64,000 nucleotides of DNA from Acidobacteriota bacterium (GCA_018268995.1 JAFDVL010000038.1:150673-214672), one strand, 5' to 3'. Counted from the first letter of the stretch, positions 9,319 through 19,141 are shown. Notes: a model not told the origin generated them from the letters alone. Made by a program: numbers and translations.

Positions 9319-10539
9319 ATGAACATCCTCTCGGTTACGACGCTTTTTCCCAGCCGCGCACAACCTGTTCATGCGGTATTCGTCCATAATCGCCTCAAGC
9401 AAGTCGCAGAGTTGCTTGAGGATCGGGGCGAGCTTCGCGTGATTGTCCCTATTCCGTATTTCCCGTTTGATCGCCATATTCCGAAATACGCGGACCGCCA
9501 TCGAATTCCGCACTCCGATCAAATGGGCAGACTCGCGGTACTTTATCCTCGTTATCTATCCATTCCTGCCATTCTGAAACCACTTGATGGATTCTTCGTC
9601 TTGCTTGCCGTTTGGTGGGCAGCGCGCAGGATGCGAAAGGCATTCGACTTTGATGTGATTGATGCGCACCTGGCTTTTCCTGACGGATTTGCCGGAGTCT
9701 TTCTCGCGTGGCTTTGGAAGAAGCCGCTGACAATTACCCTGCGCGGACACGATGTGAATGTCTTGCCGACAGATCGCTTTCCGATTCGCAAACGACAAAT
9801 CCAGTTCGCACTCAAGCACGCAGATCGTGTCATTGGTGTAGCCGATGCTTTACGGCGCGGGGCAATTGCGCTTGGTGCTGATCCAAGTAAAGCCGTGACA
9901 ATTTCGAATGGCGTGGATTTAGAAAAATTCTTCCCCGTGCCAAAAGCCGAAGCGCGGCAGCGGCTGGGACTGCCGTCCAATCGGCGCATCGTGCTGTCAG
10001 TAGGCCGCATCGTCGAAAACAAAGGCTATCACCTGATCGTCGAAGCCCTACATCTGATGCGGATGACAGGTCGGTCAATTCCCTTTCTTGTCATCGTTGG
10101 TGGTGCTGCCGATGAAGCGATCTATCCGGCGAAATTACGAGAGACAATCGCCAACCTCGAAATGGAAAACGATGTGCTGATGGCAGGCGCGCAGTTGAAC
10201 GAAACGCTGCGTGATTGGTACAGCGCCGCTGACGTGTATTGTCTGGCAAGTGAAACCGAAGGCTGGCCGAACGTGTTGCTGGAATCGCTAGCGTGTGGAA
10301 CGCCGGTCATCTCGACGAATACCTGGGGCACACCTGAAATCATTTGCTCGGACGAATACGGCTTGCTGGTCGAAAGATCAGCCGAAAGAATTGCGGCAGG
10401 ATTACAAACAGCCTTGACCAAAGAATGGAAAAGCCAGGTAATGATTGATTACGCATCAAATCACACCTGGCAGAAGACAGCAGAAAAAGTGATTGAGAAC
10501 TTTGCGGCAGTAATCAAACTGCACCGAACAAATCCTTAA
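9319..10539 (+). CDS. Glycosyltransferase family 4
   Basis: A 406-residue GT4 enzyme. The N-terminus NILSVTTLFPSRAQPVHAVF matches exopolysaccharide glycosyltransferases of this family, with LTLRGHDVNVLP (the HDVN segment near the acceptor cleft), then ISNGVDLEKFFPV, VLSVGRIVENKGYHLI and the donor-site signature SETEGWPNVLLESLACGTPV. It is the third and last plus-strand glycosyltransferase of the locus. Its stop codon lies 4 bases inside the 3' end of convergent serC, so the two transcripts overlap at their ends and no separate terminator exists. Confidence 0.88.
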   Translation: MNILSVTTLFPSRAQPVHAVFVHNRLKQVAELLEDRGELRVIVPIPYFPFDRHIPKYADRHRIPHSDQMGRLAVLYPRYLSIPAILKPLDGFFVLLAVWWAARRMRKAFDFDVIDAHLAFPDGFAGVFLAWLWKKPLTITLRGHDVNVLPTDRFPIRKRQIQFALKHADRVIGVADALRRGAIALGADPSKAVTISNGVDLEKFFPVPKAEARQRLGLPSNRRIVLSVGRIVENKGYHLIVEALHLMRMTGRSIPFLVIVGGAADEAIYPAKLRETIANLEMENDVLMAGAQLNETLRDWYSAADVYCLASETEGWPNVLLESLACGTPVISTNTWGTPEIICSDEYGLLVERSAERIAAGLQTALTKEWKSQVMIDYASNHTWQKTAEKVIENFAAVIKLHRTNP

Positions 10540-11627
10540 CCATTTTTCTCGGCAAAATCTTTCATAAATTCAACGAGGCTCACGACGCCTTCGCGCGGGA
10601 ACGCGTTATAGATCGAAGCACGCATACCGCCGACAGAACGATGTCCCTTCAGTCCATCCAAGCCAGCAGCTGTGGCCTCTTTCGCAAATTTCTTTTCGAG
10701 TTCCTCGCTTGGCAAACGGAACGTGACATTCATCAGACTGCGGCAATCCGGTTCGGAATGCCCACGAAAATAACCATCAGAGGCGTCTATGGCATCGTAC
10801 AAAATCTTGGCCTTCTCCTGATTCCGTGCGTAGATTTTTTCCAGCCCGCCGACTTCACTCAGCAACCATTTGAAAACCAGCCCGCTGATATAAATCGGGA
10901 AGCAAGGCGGCGTGTTGTACATGGATTCTTTTTCGGCCAGGTTGCGATAATCAAGTAGCGCGGGCAGGCCTTTCGGAACACGCTCCAGCAAATCTTCGCG
11001 CACGATGACAATCACGACGCCTGCCGGGCCAACGTTCTTTTGCGCCCCGGCATAAATCAAGCCGTACTTGCTGACGTCAATGGGCTTGCTGATAAAATCA
11101 GACGACATATCGCACACCAACGGCACATCGCCAACCTCAGGCTCAGCCTGAAACTCCACGCCGAAAATTGTTTCGTTCGAGGTGAAATGAACATACGCGG
11201 CGTTGGGATCAAGGCTTAATTCGTCCTGTCGGGTGACGCGCGTGAAATTGCCTTCAGCAGTGGAACCAGCTTCGCGCACCGTGCCGATTTTCTTGGCTTC
11301 TTTGATCGCGCCCTGTCCCCAGCTTCCGGTCAGAATGTAATCGGCGCTGCCATCCTTCGGCAGTAAATTCATCGGCACCATCGAAAATTGCAGGCTGGCA
11401 CCGCCTTGTAAAAACAACACTTTGTAGTTGGCCGGAATGTTGAGCAATTGGCGTAAATCAGCTTCAGCATTGTGGATGATTTCTTCAAATGGAGCGGAGC
11501 GATGGCTGATTTCCATCACCGACATGCCAACACCGGGCAAGGCTAACAAATTCCGTTGGGCTTCTTCCAAAACAGGCAAAGGCAGTACCGCAGGCCCAGC
11601 ACTGAAGTTATAAATTCTTTCGGTCAT
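10536..11627 (-). CDS. serC: Phosphoserine aminotransferase
   Basis: PLP-dependent transaminase converting 3-phosphohydroxypyruvate and glutamate to phosphoserine; second step of serine synthesis and also used in vitamin B6 synthesis. The 363-residue length is normal. Seen: the N-terminal YNFSAGPAVLP signature, MEISHRS, LQGGASLQFSMVP and the PLP-lysine context YAGAQKNVGPAGV. The ATG at 11627 is preceded by AAGGAG. The gene is convergent with, and overlaps by 4 bases, the glycosyltransferase ending at 10539, and lies 110 bp downstream of the sensor kinase; no serA or serB is nearby, so it seems to be a stand-alone metabolic gene. Confidence 0.96.
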   Translation of the reverse strand: MTERIYNFSAGPAVLPLPVLEEAQRNLLALPGVGMSVMEISHRSAPFEEIIHNAEADLRQLLNIPANYKVLFLQGGASLQFSMVPMNLLPKDGSADYILTGSWGQGAIKEAKKIGTVREAGSTAEGNFTRVTRQDELSLDPNAAYVHFTSNETIFGVEFQAEPEVGDVPLVCDMSSDFISKPIDVSKYGLIYAGAQKNVGPAGVVIVIVREDLLERVPKGLPALLDYRNLAEKESMYNTPPCFPIYISGLVFKWLLSEVGGLEKIYARNQEKAKILYDAIDASDGYFRGHSEPDCRSLMNVTFRLPSEELEKKFAKEATAAGLDGLKGHRSVGGMRASIYNAFPREGVVSLVEFMKDFAEKNG

Positions 11628-11737
11628 TATGGACTCCTTAAGTTGGTGGATGAAAAATTTGCGCCACGAATTTACACGAAAAGATCGGCACGGTACAGCA
11701 AGCCAGAGCGACGGGTAAGCGTGGATTGGTTTCTAGG

Positions 11738-13999
11738 TTACGGCTCAGACTTGAAATTCAAAGCGGAAGCGATGACCTGAATCATCTTGCCAGGTAAGCA
11801 AGGTTTAGCGAGAAATCCCGTAGCACCAAGGGCATTCGCCTCGGCTAACTTATGGGTATCAGCCAGACCACTGGTCATAATAACTTTGAGATCAGGGTGC
11901 AGCTTTTTGAGTTCGCGAATTGTTGCCACGCCATCCATCCGAGGCATCATCATATCCACCAACGCCAAAGCGATCTGAGCCGGGTTCTGGCGGCAATGAT
12001 GCACGGCTTCTTCGCCCCCCTGAGCCAATACCGTTCGATAGCCATAAGCCGCGAGGGTTTCGCTGGTCATCTTTAAGATTTCAACCTCGTCATCAACGAT
12101 CAAAATTGTTTCCCCCTGGCCGTGGGGCAATTCTTTTGCATCCCGCTCCAGTTCTGGGGCTACTTCATTTTTGACGGCAGGCAAATAGACCTGAAAGCAG
12201 GTTCCTTTTCCCATTTCCGATTCAAAATCAATAAAGCCATCATGGCTTTTGACAATCCCCAACACGGTTGCTAATCCCAAACCAGAACCTTGTCCTTGCA
12301 CTTTGGTGGTAAAGAAAGGCTCGAAGATTTTGCTGCGTATTTCTGCTGGTATGCCCGTCCCATTATCCTTCACCCGAATCACGACAAAATCACCAAGCCG
12401 AGCATCCAGAAAAGATTTGGACTGATGTTCATCTACACTGGTGTTTTCAGCTTTGAGACTAATCAAGCCACCATCGGGCATGGCATCACGCGCATTGACG
12501 CACAGATTCATGATGACCTGATAAAGCTGTGTCGTATCACCAGAGACAGCCCATAAATTGGCAGGCAATGATTGCTTGATGGTGATGGATTTCGGCAAGG
12601 TATCCTGCAACATGCGAACGACTTCATTGATGATGTGTCTCGGTTGCAGCAACACGCGCTCGCCATCCGTGCCACGTGCATACATCAACACCTGACGAAC
12701 TAAATCAGCACCGCGTTCTGCACTACGACGCAAGGTTCCGAGCAATTTTTTCGAGTCATCATCAGGAAACTTCAGATTCAGAATACGCGTGGCCAGCAAA
12801 ATCGGCGAGAGAACATTATTCAAATCGTGCGCAATGCCGCCAGCCAACGTGCCAATGCTTTCCATGCGTTGCGTGCGTAAGAATTGCTCTTCCAGCTTTT
12901 TCTTTTCCGTAATGTCGGTGTTGATAATCAGGATGGATTTGTTCTGGCCTTCGGCGTCACGCACAATCGTCCAATGACACTCATTAATGATTTCGCGCTT
13001 TTCTTTGGTGAGGCAGCGCATCTCGCCACGCCAGACACCACGGGCCAGCAACTCCCGCAAAGCTTCATCTACATTTTCCGTAGCGCTCAGCAATTCGCAT
13101 AAATTTTGTCCCACCACTTCGTCCGCCCGCCAGCCATACATACGTTCCGCCCCCTTATACCAATACACAATTCGATGGTTTAGATCGCAAACCATAATTG
13201 CGTCCGGCGCTTGATCCAGTAACGCCGCCTGTTCGAGCAACCGCTCTTCGGCACGCTTACGCTCACTGATGTCGCGCGCAATCGTAGAGATGAATTCGAC
13301 TTCGCCATCTGTATTTTTGTGTGCGATCAAAACTTGTGAAACGGGAATTTCGCGCCCGTCGCGAGTCAGCAAAGCGGTTTCACCGCTCCAGACCCCTTCG
13401 CGCAACGCCGCGGGGATACCTTCGCGCAAAACCATGTCACTGGCCCAGGTAGGATGAAAAGGGATTTTGACTTGCGAAATATCTTCGTCTGCCGCAATGC
13501 CAATCAACTGTCGCCCGGCACGGTTCAAGTAAGGAGGTTTGCCTTTCGGGTCAAAGATGCTGACAAAGTCTGTCGTTGCTTCCAGAATCGCACTGATCCG
13601 CAGTTGCTCATCTTTGGCCTGCATCCGTTCTGAGATGTCCTGATAGTAAATGGCCGCGCCATTGCGACAAGGCTGAATGCGCGATTCCACCCAGATTTGC
13701 GTGTACGGACAACGCTCTTCAAATATGACGGTCTTTCGATCACCTAAAGCACCATGTGCAGCTTCATAAAAACCGGACTCTGCCAGCAGTGGAAAGTCGC
13801 GCCACAAATGTTTGCCGACGACATCATCAGGAAGTTGAAAAAGCCGCTTGCATTTAGGGCTGACAAAAGTGAAATACCAATTCTCATCAAAGGTGGAAAA
13901 GCCGTCCGTCAAATTCTCAATCACTTGAGTAACAGGTGGTTCCTCAAAAAACTTCCGATCAGGTTGCTCAATCCCACTCAGGGCAAAATAGGCATTCAT
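11738..13999 (-). CDS. Hybrid sensor histidine kinase: three PAS domains, HisKA, HATPase, receiver
   Basis: A 753-residue cytoplasmic-looking sensor with no clear transmembrane helix. Order: PAS at ~23-125, PAS-PAC at ~135-250, PAS-PAC at ~255-370, HisKA with phospho-acceptor GIAHDLNNVLSP (His391), an HATPase domain with NLCVNARDAMPDGG and GSGLGLATVLGIVKSH, and a C-terminal receiver starting ILIVDDEVEIL with the Asp in LALVDMMMPRMDG. The start at 13999 is chosen because AAGGAGG lies just upstream; the longest frame begins at 14107 without support. Bearing its own receiver but no output domain, it probably relays phosphate to an Hpt or regulator elsewhere. No response-regulator gene is adjacent; the divergent neighbour is a caspase-like protein. 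Confidence 0.92.
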   Translation of the reverse strand: MNAYFALSGIEQPDRKFFEEPPVTQVIENLTDGFSTFDENWYFTFVSPKCKRLFQLPDDVVGKHLWRDFPLLAESGFYEAAHGALGDRKTVIFEERCPYTQIWVESRIQPCRNGAAIYYQDISERMQAKDEQLRISAILEATTDFVSIFDPKGKPPYLNRAGRQLIGIAADEDISQVKIPFHPTWASDMVLREGIPAALREGVWSGETALLTRDGREIPVSQVLIAHKNTDGEVEFISTIARDISERKRAEERLLEQAALLDQAPDAIMVCDLNHRIVYWYKGAERMYGWRADEVVGQNLCELLSATENVDEALRELLARGVWRGEMRCLTKEKREIINECHWTIVRDAEGQNKSILIINTDITEKKKLEEQFLRTQRMESIGTLAGGIAHDLNNVLSPILLATRILNLKFPDDDSKKLLGTLRRSAERGADLVRQVLMYARGTDGERVLLQPRHIINEVVRMLQDTLPKSITIKQSLPANLWAVSGDTTQLYQVIMNLCVNARDAMPDGGLISLKAENTSVDEHQSKSFLDARLGDFVVIRVKDNGTGIPAEIRSKIFEPFFTTKVQGQGSGLGLATVLGIVKSHDGFIDFESEMGKGTCFQVYLPAVKNEVAPELERDAKELPHGQGETILIVDDEVEILKMTSETLAAYGYRTVLAQGGEEAVHHCRQNPAQIALALVDMMMPRMDGVATIRELKKLHPDLKVIMTSGLADTHKLAEANALGATGFLAKPCLPGKMIQVIASALNFKSEP

Positions 14000-14331
14000 C
14001 GGCGCTCCCGCCTCCTTCTTCCAGACTACTGCAAAGTAGTTCCCCACGGACAAGATAAGAAAACGTATTTTCGCTATTTGGTACGCTGAACGCCGCGCAT
14101 TATACAAGTTTTTCTCAGAAAAGCACGTAGGATATTTTTCCTGCTATTTTCTTTCCAATCAGGTCAACTTGACCGCATAACAGCAATAATAACTGTTGCT
14201 TAGCGATTATCACCGCGTTATTATTGGGCCACGGCCACTAAGGCTGCTCGCCCTGATGACAGCATATTCAGCAAGCAAATTCCGACCGAACAACTCCAAC
14301 CACTAATTTTCCATTACGCCGTTTGAGTTGT
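14000..14331. promoter_or_regulatory. Divergent intergenic region with palindromes
   Basis: These ~330 bp separate the sensor kinase and caspase-like genes and hold no credible coding frame. Two symmetric elements are visible: a perfect 13-bp palindrome with 6-bp half-sites, GGTCAACTTGACC at 14162-14174, and a 10-bp inverted repeat, CAATAATAAC at 14184-14193 and GTTATTATTG at 14217-14226, about three helical turns centre to centre. Both look like regulator binding sites rather than terminators. A duplicated GGCCAC follows at about 14228-14239. Promoter boxes were not fixed. Confidence 0.35.
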
Positions 14332-15459
14332 ATGAAAGTTCTTCCCAGCGTGTCCTTCACAGCGCTATTGCTGTGCCTTGTCATCCCTTCCTCTGCCCAG
14401 TTGCGCGGCGTCGAAAATACGAAGCTGTCCGCTGAACGTCGCATTGCCTTAGTCGTTGGCAACAGCGCGTATGAGAGATCGCCGTTGCTGAATCCGGTCA
14501 ACGATGCCAGAGATATTGCGCAAGTCTTAAGCGAGTTGAAGTTCGAGGTAATTTACAAAGCCAACCTCGGCTACAAGGACATGAAAGCAGCGATTCGTGA
14601 GTTTGGCGCGCAGATGAAAAGCGGCGAGGTGGGATTGTTTTACTACGCCGGACATGCCGTACAGGTGGGTGGGCGTAACTACCTCGTGCCCGTTGACGCG
14701 CGCATCAAAGACGAGGCTGAAGTGGCAGAGGAGGCGATTGACGTCAGTCTGGTCTTAACGCAAATGAAAAATGCGCAAAGCCTGATGAACATCCTGATTC
14801 TGGATGCCTGTCGCAATAATCCATTTCCGCAAAAATACAATTACGTCTCGAAAAGTCTGGTACCAATGGATGCACCACCAGGAACATTGATCGCCTACGC
14901 GTCAGCCCCCGGCGCAGAAGCCTGGGATGGCAGAGGAAGGAACGGCGTCTACACACGCGAATTGCTGAAGTCCATTCGCACCGCCGGACTGAGCATTGAA
15001 GAGGTTTTCAAAAACGTGCGTGTTTCAGTCCAACGACAAACGATGGGAAAACAAACCCCGTGGGAATCTTCATCTCTGACCGGAGATTTTTTCTTTCGGA
15101 CAGCAGACGAAAACTGGGCGGAAGGGATGTGGGAAGGAACGGCCTATCAATCAACCCCAAACACCGTCTGGCCGCTAAAACTGGTAGCCCAAAATAATAA
15201 ATTCCTGATTGAATATCCGTCGCGGACGTGCGTAGCGGAACTAATCTTAACAAACAAGAAAAACGGTCAGGCCACGTTTCGCGAGATCAATATGAATGGT
15301 TCAAATCGCTGTGCTGATGGCGGAGAGGTTGTCCTGGAAAAAGTTAGTGGCGCGCAGCTTATTTTTAAGTATCTCAGTCCCCAATCCAGTGAGATTGTGG
15401 CATCAGCGATTCTGAATAAAAAGGAATTCAAGGCACAGGCGCAAAGGGTGATGCCGTAA
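14332..15459 (+). CDS. Secreted caspase-family (C14) protein
   Basis: A 375-residue protein with an N-terminal signal peptide (hydrophobic residues ~5-22 ending in SSAQ) followed by a caspase-like p20 domain: RIALVVGNSAY opening strand, catalytic His in FYYAGHAVQ (His108) and catalytic Cys in LILDACRNNPF (Cys160), then IAYASAPGAEAWDG. Both catalytic residues are present, so it is probably an active Arg/Lys- or Asp-directed cysteine peptidase acting in the periplasm. The last ~100 residues are a separate beta-rich domain with two cysteines. The frame opens at a TTG (14323), but the ATG nine bases later is preferred. Prokaryotic caspase homologues often carry signalling or scaffold roles; the divergent sensor kinase may be linked, but this is inference. 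Confidence 0.86.
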   Translation: MKVLPSVSFTALLLCLVIPSSAQLRGVENTKLSAERRIALVVGNSAYERSPLLNPVNDARDIAQVLSELKFEVIYKANLGYKDMKAAIREFGAQMKSGEVGLFYYAGHAVQVGGRNYLVPVDARIKDEAEVAEEAIDVSLVLTQMKNAQSLMNILILDACRNNPFPQKYNYVSKSLVPMDAPPGTLIAYASAPGAEAWDGRGRNGVYTRELLKSIRTAGLSIEEVFKNVRVSVQRQTMGKQTPWESSSLTGDFFFRTADENWAEGMWEGTAYQSTPNTVWPLKLVAQNNKFLIEYPSRTCVAELILTNKKNGQATFREINMNGSNRCADGGEVVLEKVSGAQLIFKYLSPQSSEIVASAILNKKEFKAQAQRVMP

Positions 15460-15857
15460 ACTGGGCAAGAATAGCGATTGCTAATATCCGGCAAAAGCGA
15501 TGCGGGTAATTTGAGAATTTACAAAAGCTAAAGAAATAGCGAATTGATTTGGAACTACCATAAAATTCAAGGTCGCCGTAAGACCGTAGCCCAAACTTGG
15601 CAGTGAGTGCTTACACATACTGTTAGCCAGCCTGATGAGACTCCTGGTGGTAAAGTCAATCAATAACAACGTGGGAACCTCCATCTGATCTTTAGCAAGT
15701 ATTGAGCGACACTACGCCTAATACTATCTCGTCTAAATAACTCAGGGAAGGGAGTAAATGTTGGAAGCCTCAATAACGAAAGGCCGAAAGCTATTTAACT
15801 TCCGGCCTTTCTCATTTACCACTTAAAAGCTGTTGAGGCAGCAACTAAAGCGCAAAC
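15460..15857. other. Intergenic region between convergent genes
   Basis: About 400 bp between the caspase-like gene and the PD40 gene. Apart from the hairpin listed separately, no repeat, RNA gene or credible coding frame is visible; a 67-codon minus-strand frame at 15481-15684 has no recognisable protein features or ribosome binding site. Confidence 0.5.
15778..15811. terminator. Probable bidirectional intrinsic terminator
   Basis: GAAAGGCCGAAAG at 15778-15790 pairs with CTTCCGGCCTTTC at 15799-15811 (12 of 13 pairs, 8-base loop). The A-rich and T-rich outer arms would give a U-rich 3' side whichever strand is transcribed. It sits between two convergent genes, just past the stop of the PD40 gene. 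Confidence 0.6.
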
Positions 15858-16922
15858 TCAAGGTTGCCAATCAGCAATGAAAACATTGGTATCGCCCTGT
15901 TTCGCTGCGTTGCGATTTGAGCAGAACACCAGCTTTTTGCCGTCCGGCGAAAACATTGGGAAGCCATCAAACAAATCACTGAAGGTAATGCGCTCTAAAT
16001 TGGAGCCATCTACATTAATCGTATACAAATCAAAGTTGCGCCCACGTGGGTCATCCATATTTGAGGAGAAAATGATCCGCTTGCCATCAGGGAAAAAGTA
16101 GGGCGCAAAGCTGGCTTTGTTGATGTTCGTCACCCTGCGTTTGTTAGAACCATCTGCATTCATCACCCAGATGTCCAACTTCGTCGGGCGGATTAAATCA
16201 TCCTTGAGCAAGGCCAGATAATCCGCTTTTTCCTTTTCGTTTTCCGGGTGAAATGCACGGTAGACGATTTGCTTGCCATCGGCGCTCCAAAACGGCCCGC
16301 CGTCATAGCCGATCTCGTTCGTCAGCTTTTTGACGTTCCTGCCGTTTTTGTCCATCGTGTAAATGTCCAGATCACCGTCGCGCAAACTGGTAAAAACAAT
16401 CGTACCGTCTTTGCGAATGGTGGCTTCAGCATCGTAGCGAGAAGTTGTCGTCAAAGGCTTGGCGTTCTTGCCGTCCAAATCAGCCACAAAAATATCGAAG
16501 CCAGGAAACAAAGACCAAACATAGCCGCGCGAATAATCCGGCGGCGGCGGGCAGACCGGATTGGCCTTGAACGTGGAGGCATACACGACATGTTTTTTGT
16601 CCGGCGTAAAATATGCACAGGTCGTTTTGCCTTCACCATTCGACAGCATCTTCATATCCGAGCCATCAATATTCATCGAAAAGATTTGATCGCAACCATC
16701 GCGCTTGGTCGTGCGCTGAAAGATCAAGCGCTTCCCATCCTGCGAAAAATACGCCTCTGCGTTTTCGCCTTCATTGGTGAGTTGCTTAATGTTTTTGAGA
16801 TGCTTCTCGCGCGAATCAGTGAGTGGTGAACTGGATTGATTTAGAGGCTGTGGTTTGGCAACCACGAAAAAGCTGACCGCAATGACACAAATAACGAGGA
16901 CAAGAATGATTGGGGCTTTCAT
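15858..16922 (-). CDS. Exported PD40/TolB-like beta-propeller protein
   Basis: A 354-residue protein with an N-terminal hydrophobic segment (residues ~4-22) that would act as signal peptide or anchor. Six PD40 repeats can be counted from their Ser/Phe-x-Asp-Gly-Lys cores: FSQDGKRLIF, FTPDKKHVVY, IRKDGTIVF, WSADGKQIVY, FFPDGKRIIF and FSPDGKKLVF. This fits a six-bladed TolB-type propeller. Such proteins are periplasmic or surface interaction scaffolds; no catalytic residues are evident and there is no tol-pal context. It lies downstream of pnp on the same strand, separated by a heptamer inverted repeat, so it may be read from the pnp transcript. Confidence 0.82.
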   Translation of the reverse strand: MKAPIILVLVICVIAVSFFVVAKPQPLNQSSSPLTDSREKHLKNIKQLTNEGENAEAYFSQDGKRLIFQRTTKRDGCDQIFSMNIDGSDMKMLSNGEGKTTCAYFTPDKKHVVYASTFKANPVCPPPPDYSRGYVWSLFPGFDIFVADLDGKNAKPLTTTSRYDAEATIRKDGTIVFTSLRDGDLDIYTMDKNGRNVKKLTNEIGYDGGPFWSADGKQIVYRAFHPENEKEKADYLALLKDDLIRPTKLDIWVMNADGSNKRRVTNINKASFAPYFFPDGKRIIFSSNMDDPRGRNFDLYTINVDGSNLERITFSDLFDGFPMFSPDGKKLVFCSNRNAAKQGDTNVFIADWQP

Positions 16923-16934
16923 AGCATTCTGAGT

Positions 16935-16996
16935 TATTGGTCATTGGTCACTTGTCCGTTGTATTAAGTATGACCCAGAACAAGTGACCAATGACA
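16935..16996. repeat. Heptamer inverted-repeat element (TTGGTCA type)
   Basis: Perfect 15-bp arms at 16941-16955 and 16980-16994 (TCATTGGTCACTTGT and its complement), 24-bp spacer. The left side shows two TTGGTCA units in tandem. It lies between the 3' end of pnp and the start of the PD40 gene; the same word family recurs at 19142, 34774 and 53944. Confidence 0.8.
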
Positions 16997-17004
16997 TTAG
17001 GTTG

Positions 17005-19119
17005 TTATTGATTTCCGCCGCCTTTGGCTTTTTTCTCTTCCATCAGAATGGCCTTGCGGCTGAGGCGGATTTTATTGCCTTCGACACCAATGCACTTGAC
17101 CATCACTTGCTGGCCTTCGTGCAATTCGTCGCGCACGTCACGAACGCGATAATCGGCGATTTCGGAAACGTGCAATAAGCCATCCGTGCCAGGGAAGATT
17201 TCGACAAACGCACCAAAATCAACGATGCGGTTGACGGTGCCCAGATAGGTCTTGCCAATTTCAGCTTCAGCCGTCAAATCACGAATGATTTGCAACGCCA
17301 TTTCGCCAGCCTCGCCATTGGCCGTGGCAATCGAAATAAGCCCGCTGTCAGCGACATCAATCTTCGCGCCCGTGCGTTCGACGATGGATTTGATGACTTT
17401 GCCACCTGGTCCAATCACGTCGCGAATCTTGTCTACCGGAATTTGGATGGTCAGGATACGCGGTGCATATTTGCTGATGTCCTCGCGCGGTGCGGCAATG
17501 GCTTCGTCCATCTTGTCCAGAATAAACATCCGACCTTTGCGCGCCTGTTCCAAGGCTTCGGACATGATTGTCGTATTCAAACCCGTAATCTTAATATCCA
17601 TCTGCAACGCCGTGATGCCGTTGCGCGTGCCTGCGACCTTGAAATCCATATCGCCATAGTGATCTTCAGCTCCGGCAATGTCCGTCAGGATCGCAAACTT
17701 TTTGTCTTCTTTGACCAAGCCCATCGCCACGCCTGCAACCGGCGCTTTGATCGGTACGCCCGCATCCATCATCGCCAGAATGCCGCCGCAGACTGTTGCC
17801 ATTGAGGACGAACCGTTTGATTCCGTGATGTCCGACACTACGCGGACAATGTACGGGAATTCGGTTTCATCCGGCATCACTGCATCCAGCGCACGATGCG
17901 CCAGTGCGCCGTGACCGATTTCGCGGCGACCGGGTGAACCAGTGCGTCCGGTTTCACCGACTGAGAACGGCGGGAAGTTGTAATTCAGCATGAAGCGGCG
18001 TTTGAATTCGCCGGTTTCCAGACTGTCCACATATTGCACATCCTGCGAAGTGCCGAGTGTCGCCGTCACGATAGCTTGCGTTTCGCCGCGCGTGAACAAC
18101 GACGAACCGTGGGTACGCGGAATCCAGCCGACTTCGATGCTGATCGGGCGAATTTCTGAGAAGCGGCGACCATCGGGCCGACGTTTGTTGTTCAGGATGT
18201 CATCGCGGAAGATGCGCTCTTTCAGGTGGTCAAACAATTCCTTCGCTTCTTTGCGCTTGGCATCGTCGTCTTCGGGATAGCTTTCTTTGACCCTGGTTTT
18301 GAGGTCATCAATTGCGGCGTAGCTTTCAATTTTCGATTTGTTCTCAACATTGATCGCTTCGCGCAGTTCCGCGCCGAACTTCTCTTCGATTTCCTTAAGC
18401 ATTTCTTCGTTGAGCTGCGGCGTAACAAATTCACGTTTCTTGATACCCAGCGTCTCAAACATCGCCTTTTGCAAAGCAACCAGCTTACGAATTTCGCCGT
18501 GGCCAAAGAGCAAGGCTTCCAGCATAACCTGTTCGCTGACTTCCTTCGCACCAGCTTCGACCATGACAATGGCGTCTTCGCTACCTGCAACAATCAGGTT
18601 GAGCTTGGAACTGCGAAGTTGCTCATAGGTGGGATTGACGACGTATTTGTCTTCGACCAAACCGACGCGAACGCCCGCAATCGGATTGTGGAAGGGAATG
18701 TCGGATAGATACAGCGCCGCCGAGGCTGCCGTGATGGAAAGGACATCGGGATCGTGATGTTCATCCGCTGAAATCACCATTGAAATCACCTGCGTCTCAT
18801 GCAAGTAACCTTCAGGAAACAGGGGACGCAAGGGACGATCTGTCAGTCGGGAAGTCAAAATCTCTTTTTCAGTGGGGCGGCCTTCGCGTTTGAAGTAGCC
18901 ACCTGGAATCCGTCCGGCAGCATAACCATACTCACGATAATCCACCGTCAGAGGAAAGAAGCTTTGCCCCTCTTTTGCCTCGCGTGCCGAGACAGCCGTC
19001 ACCAAAACAATTGTTTCGCCCTGCTGAATCAGCACCGCGCCATCCGCCTGTTTGGCAATTCGTCCCGTTTCTATTGAAATCTCTGAATCGCCTAAATTTA
19101 CACTTTGCTTCAAAAACAT
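17005..19119 (-). CDS. pnp: Polyribonucleotide nucleotidyltransferase (PNPase)
   Basis: 3'-5' phosphorolytic exoribonuclease of RNA decay. The 704-residue protein has the expected order: first RNase PH domain (SVNLGDSEISIETGRIAKQ onward), alpha-helical linker, second RNase PH domain (RPDGRRFSEIRPI, with LNYNFPPFSVGETGRTGSPG), KH domain (VIGPGGKVIKSIVERTGAKI) and C-terminal S1 domain (GKTYLGTVNRIVDFGAFVEI). The frame extends to 19158, but the extra residues MTNDQFVV come from a heptamer repeat. The ATG at 19119, preceded by GAGGAG, gives the standard PNPase N-terminus. rpsO lies upstream in the classic rpsO-pnp order, but with a terminator and a 480-bp gap, so pnp probably also has its own promoter. 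Confidence 0.97.
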   Translation of the reverse strand: MFLKQSVNLGDSEISIETGRIAKQADGAVLIQQGETIVLVTAVSAREAKEGQSFFPLTVDYREYGYAAGRIPGGYFKREGRPTEKEILTSRLTDRPLRPLFPEGYLHETQVISMVISADEHHDPDVLSITAASAALYLSDIPFHNPIAGVRVGLVEDKYVVNPTYEQLRSSKLNLIVAGSEDAIVMVEAGAKEVSEQVMLEALLFGHGEIRKLVALQKAMFETLGIKKREFVTPQLNEEMLKEIEEKFGAELREAINVENKSKIESYAAIDDLKTRVKESYPEDDDAKRKEAKELFDHLKERIFRDDILNNKRRPDGRRFSEIRPISIEVGWIPRTHGSSLFTRGETQAIVTATLGTSQDVQYVDSLETGEFKRRFMLNYNFPPFSVGETGRTGSPGRREIGHGALAHRALDAVMPDETEFPYIVRVVSDITESNGSSSMATVCGGILAMMDAGVPIKAPVAGVAMGLVKEDKKFAILTDIAGAEDHYGDMDFKVAGTRNGITALQMDIKITGLNTTIMSEALEQARKGRMFILDKMDEAIAAPREDISKYAPRILTIQIPVDKIRDVIGPGGKVIKSIVERTGAKIDVADSGLISIATANGEAGEMALQIIRDLTAEAEIGKTYLGTVNRIVDFGAFVEIFPGTDGLLHVSEIADYRVRDVRDELHEGQQVMVKCIGVEGNKIRLSRKAILMEEKKAKGGGNQ

Positions 19120-19141
19120 ATATGTCTCCTCAACAACAACA

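Noticed and set aside
16248..16829. 193-codon plus-strand ORF opposite the PD40 gene
   Set aside because: Mirror of the PD40 repeats; no signal, domain or ribosome binding site.
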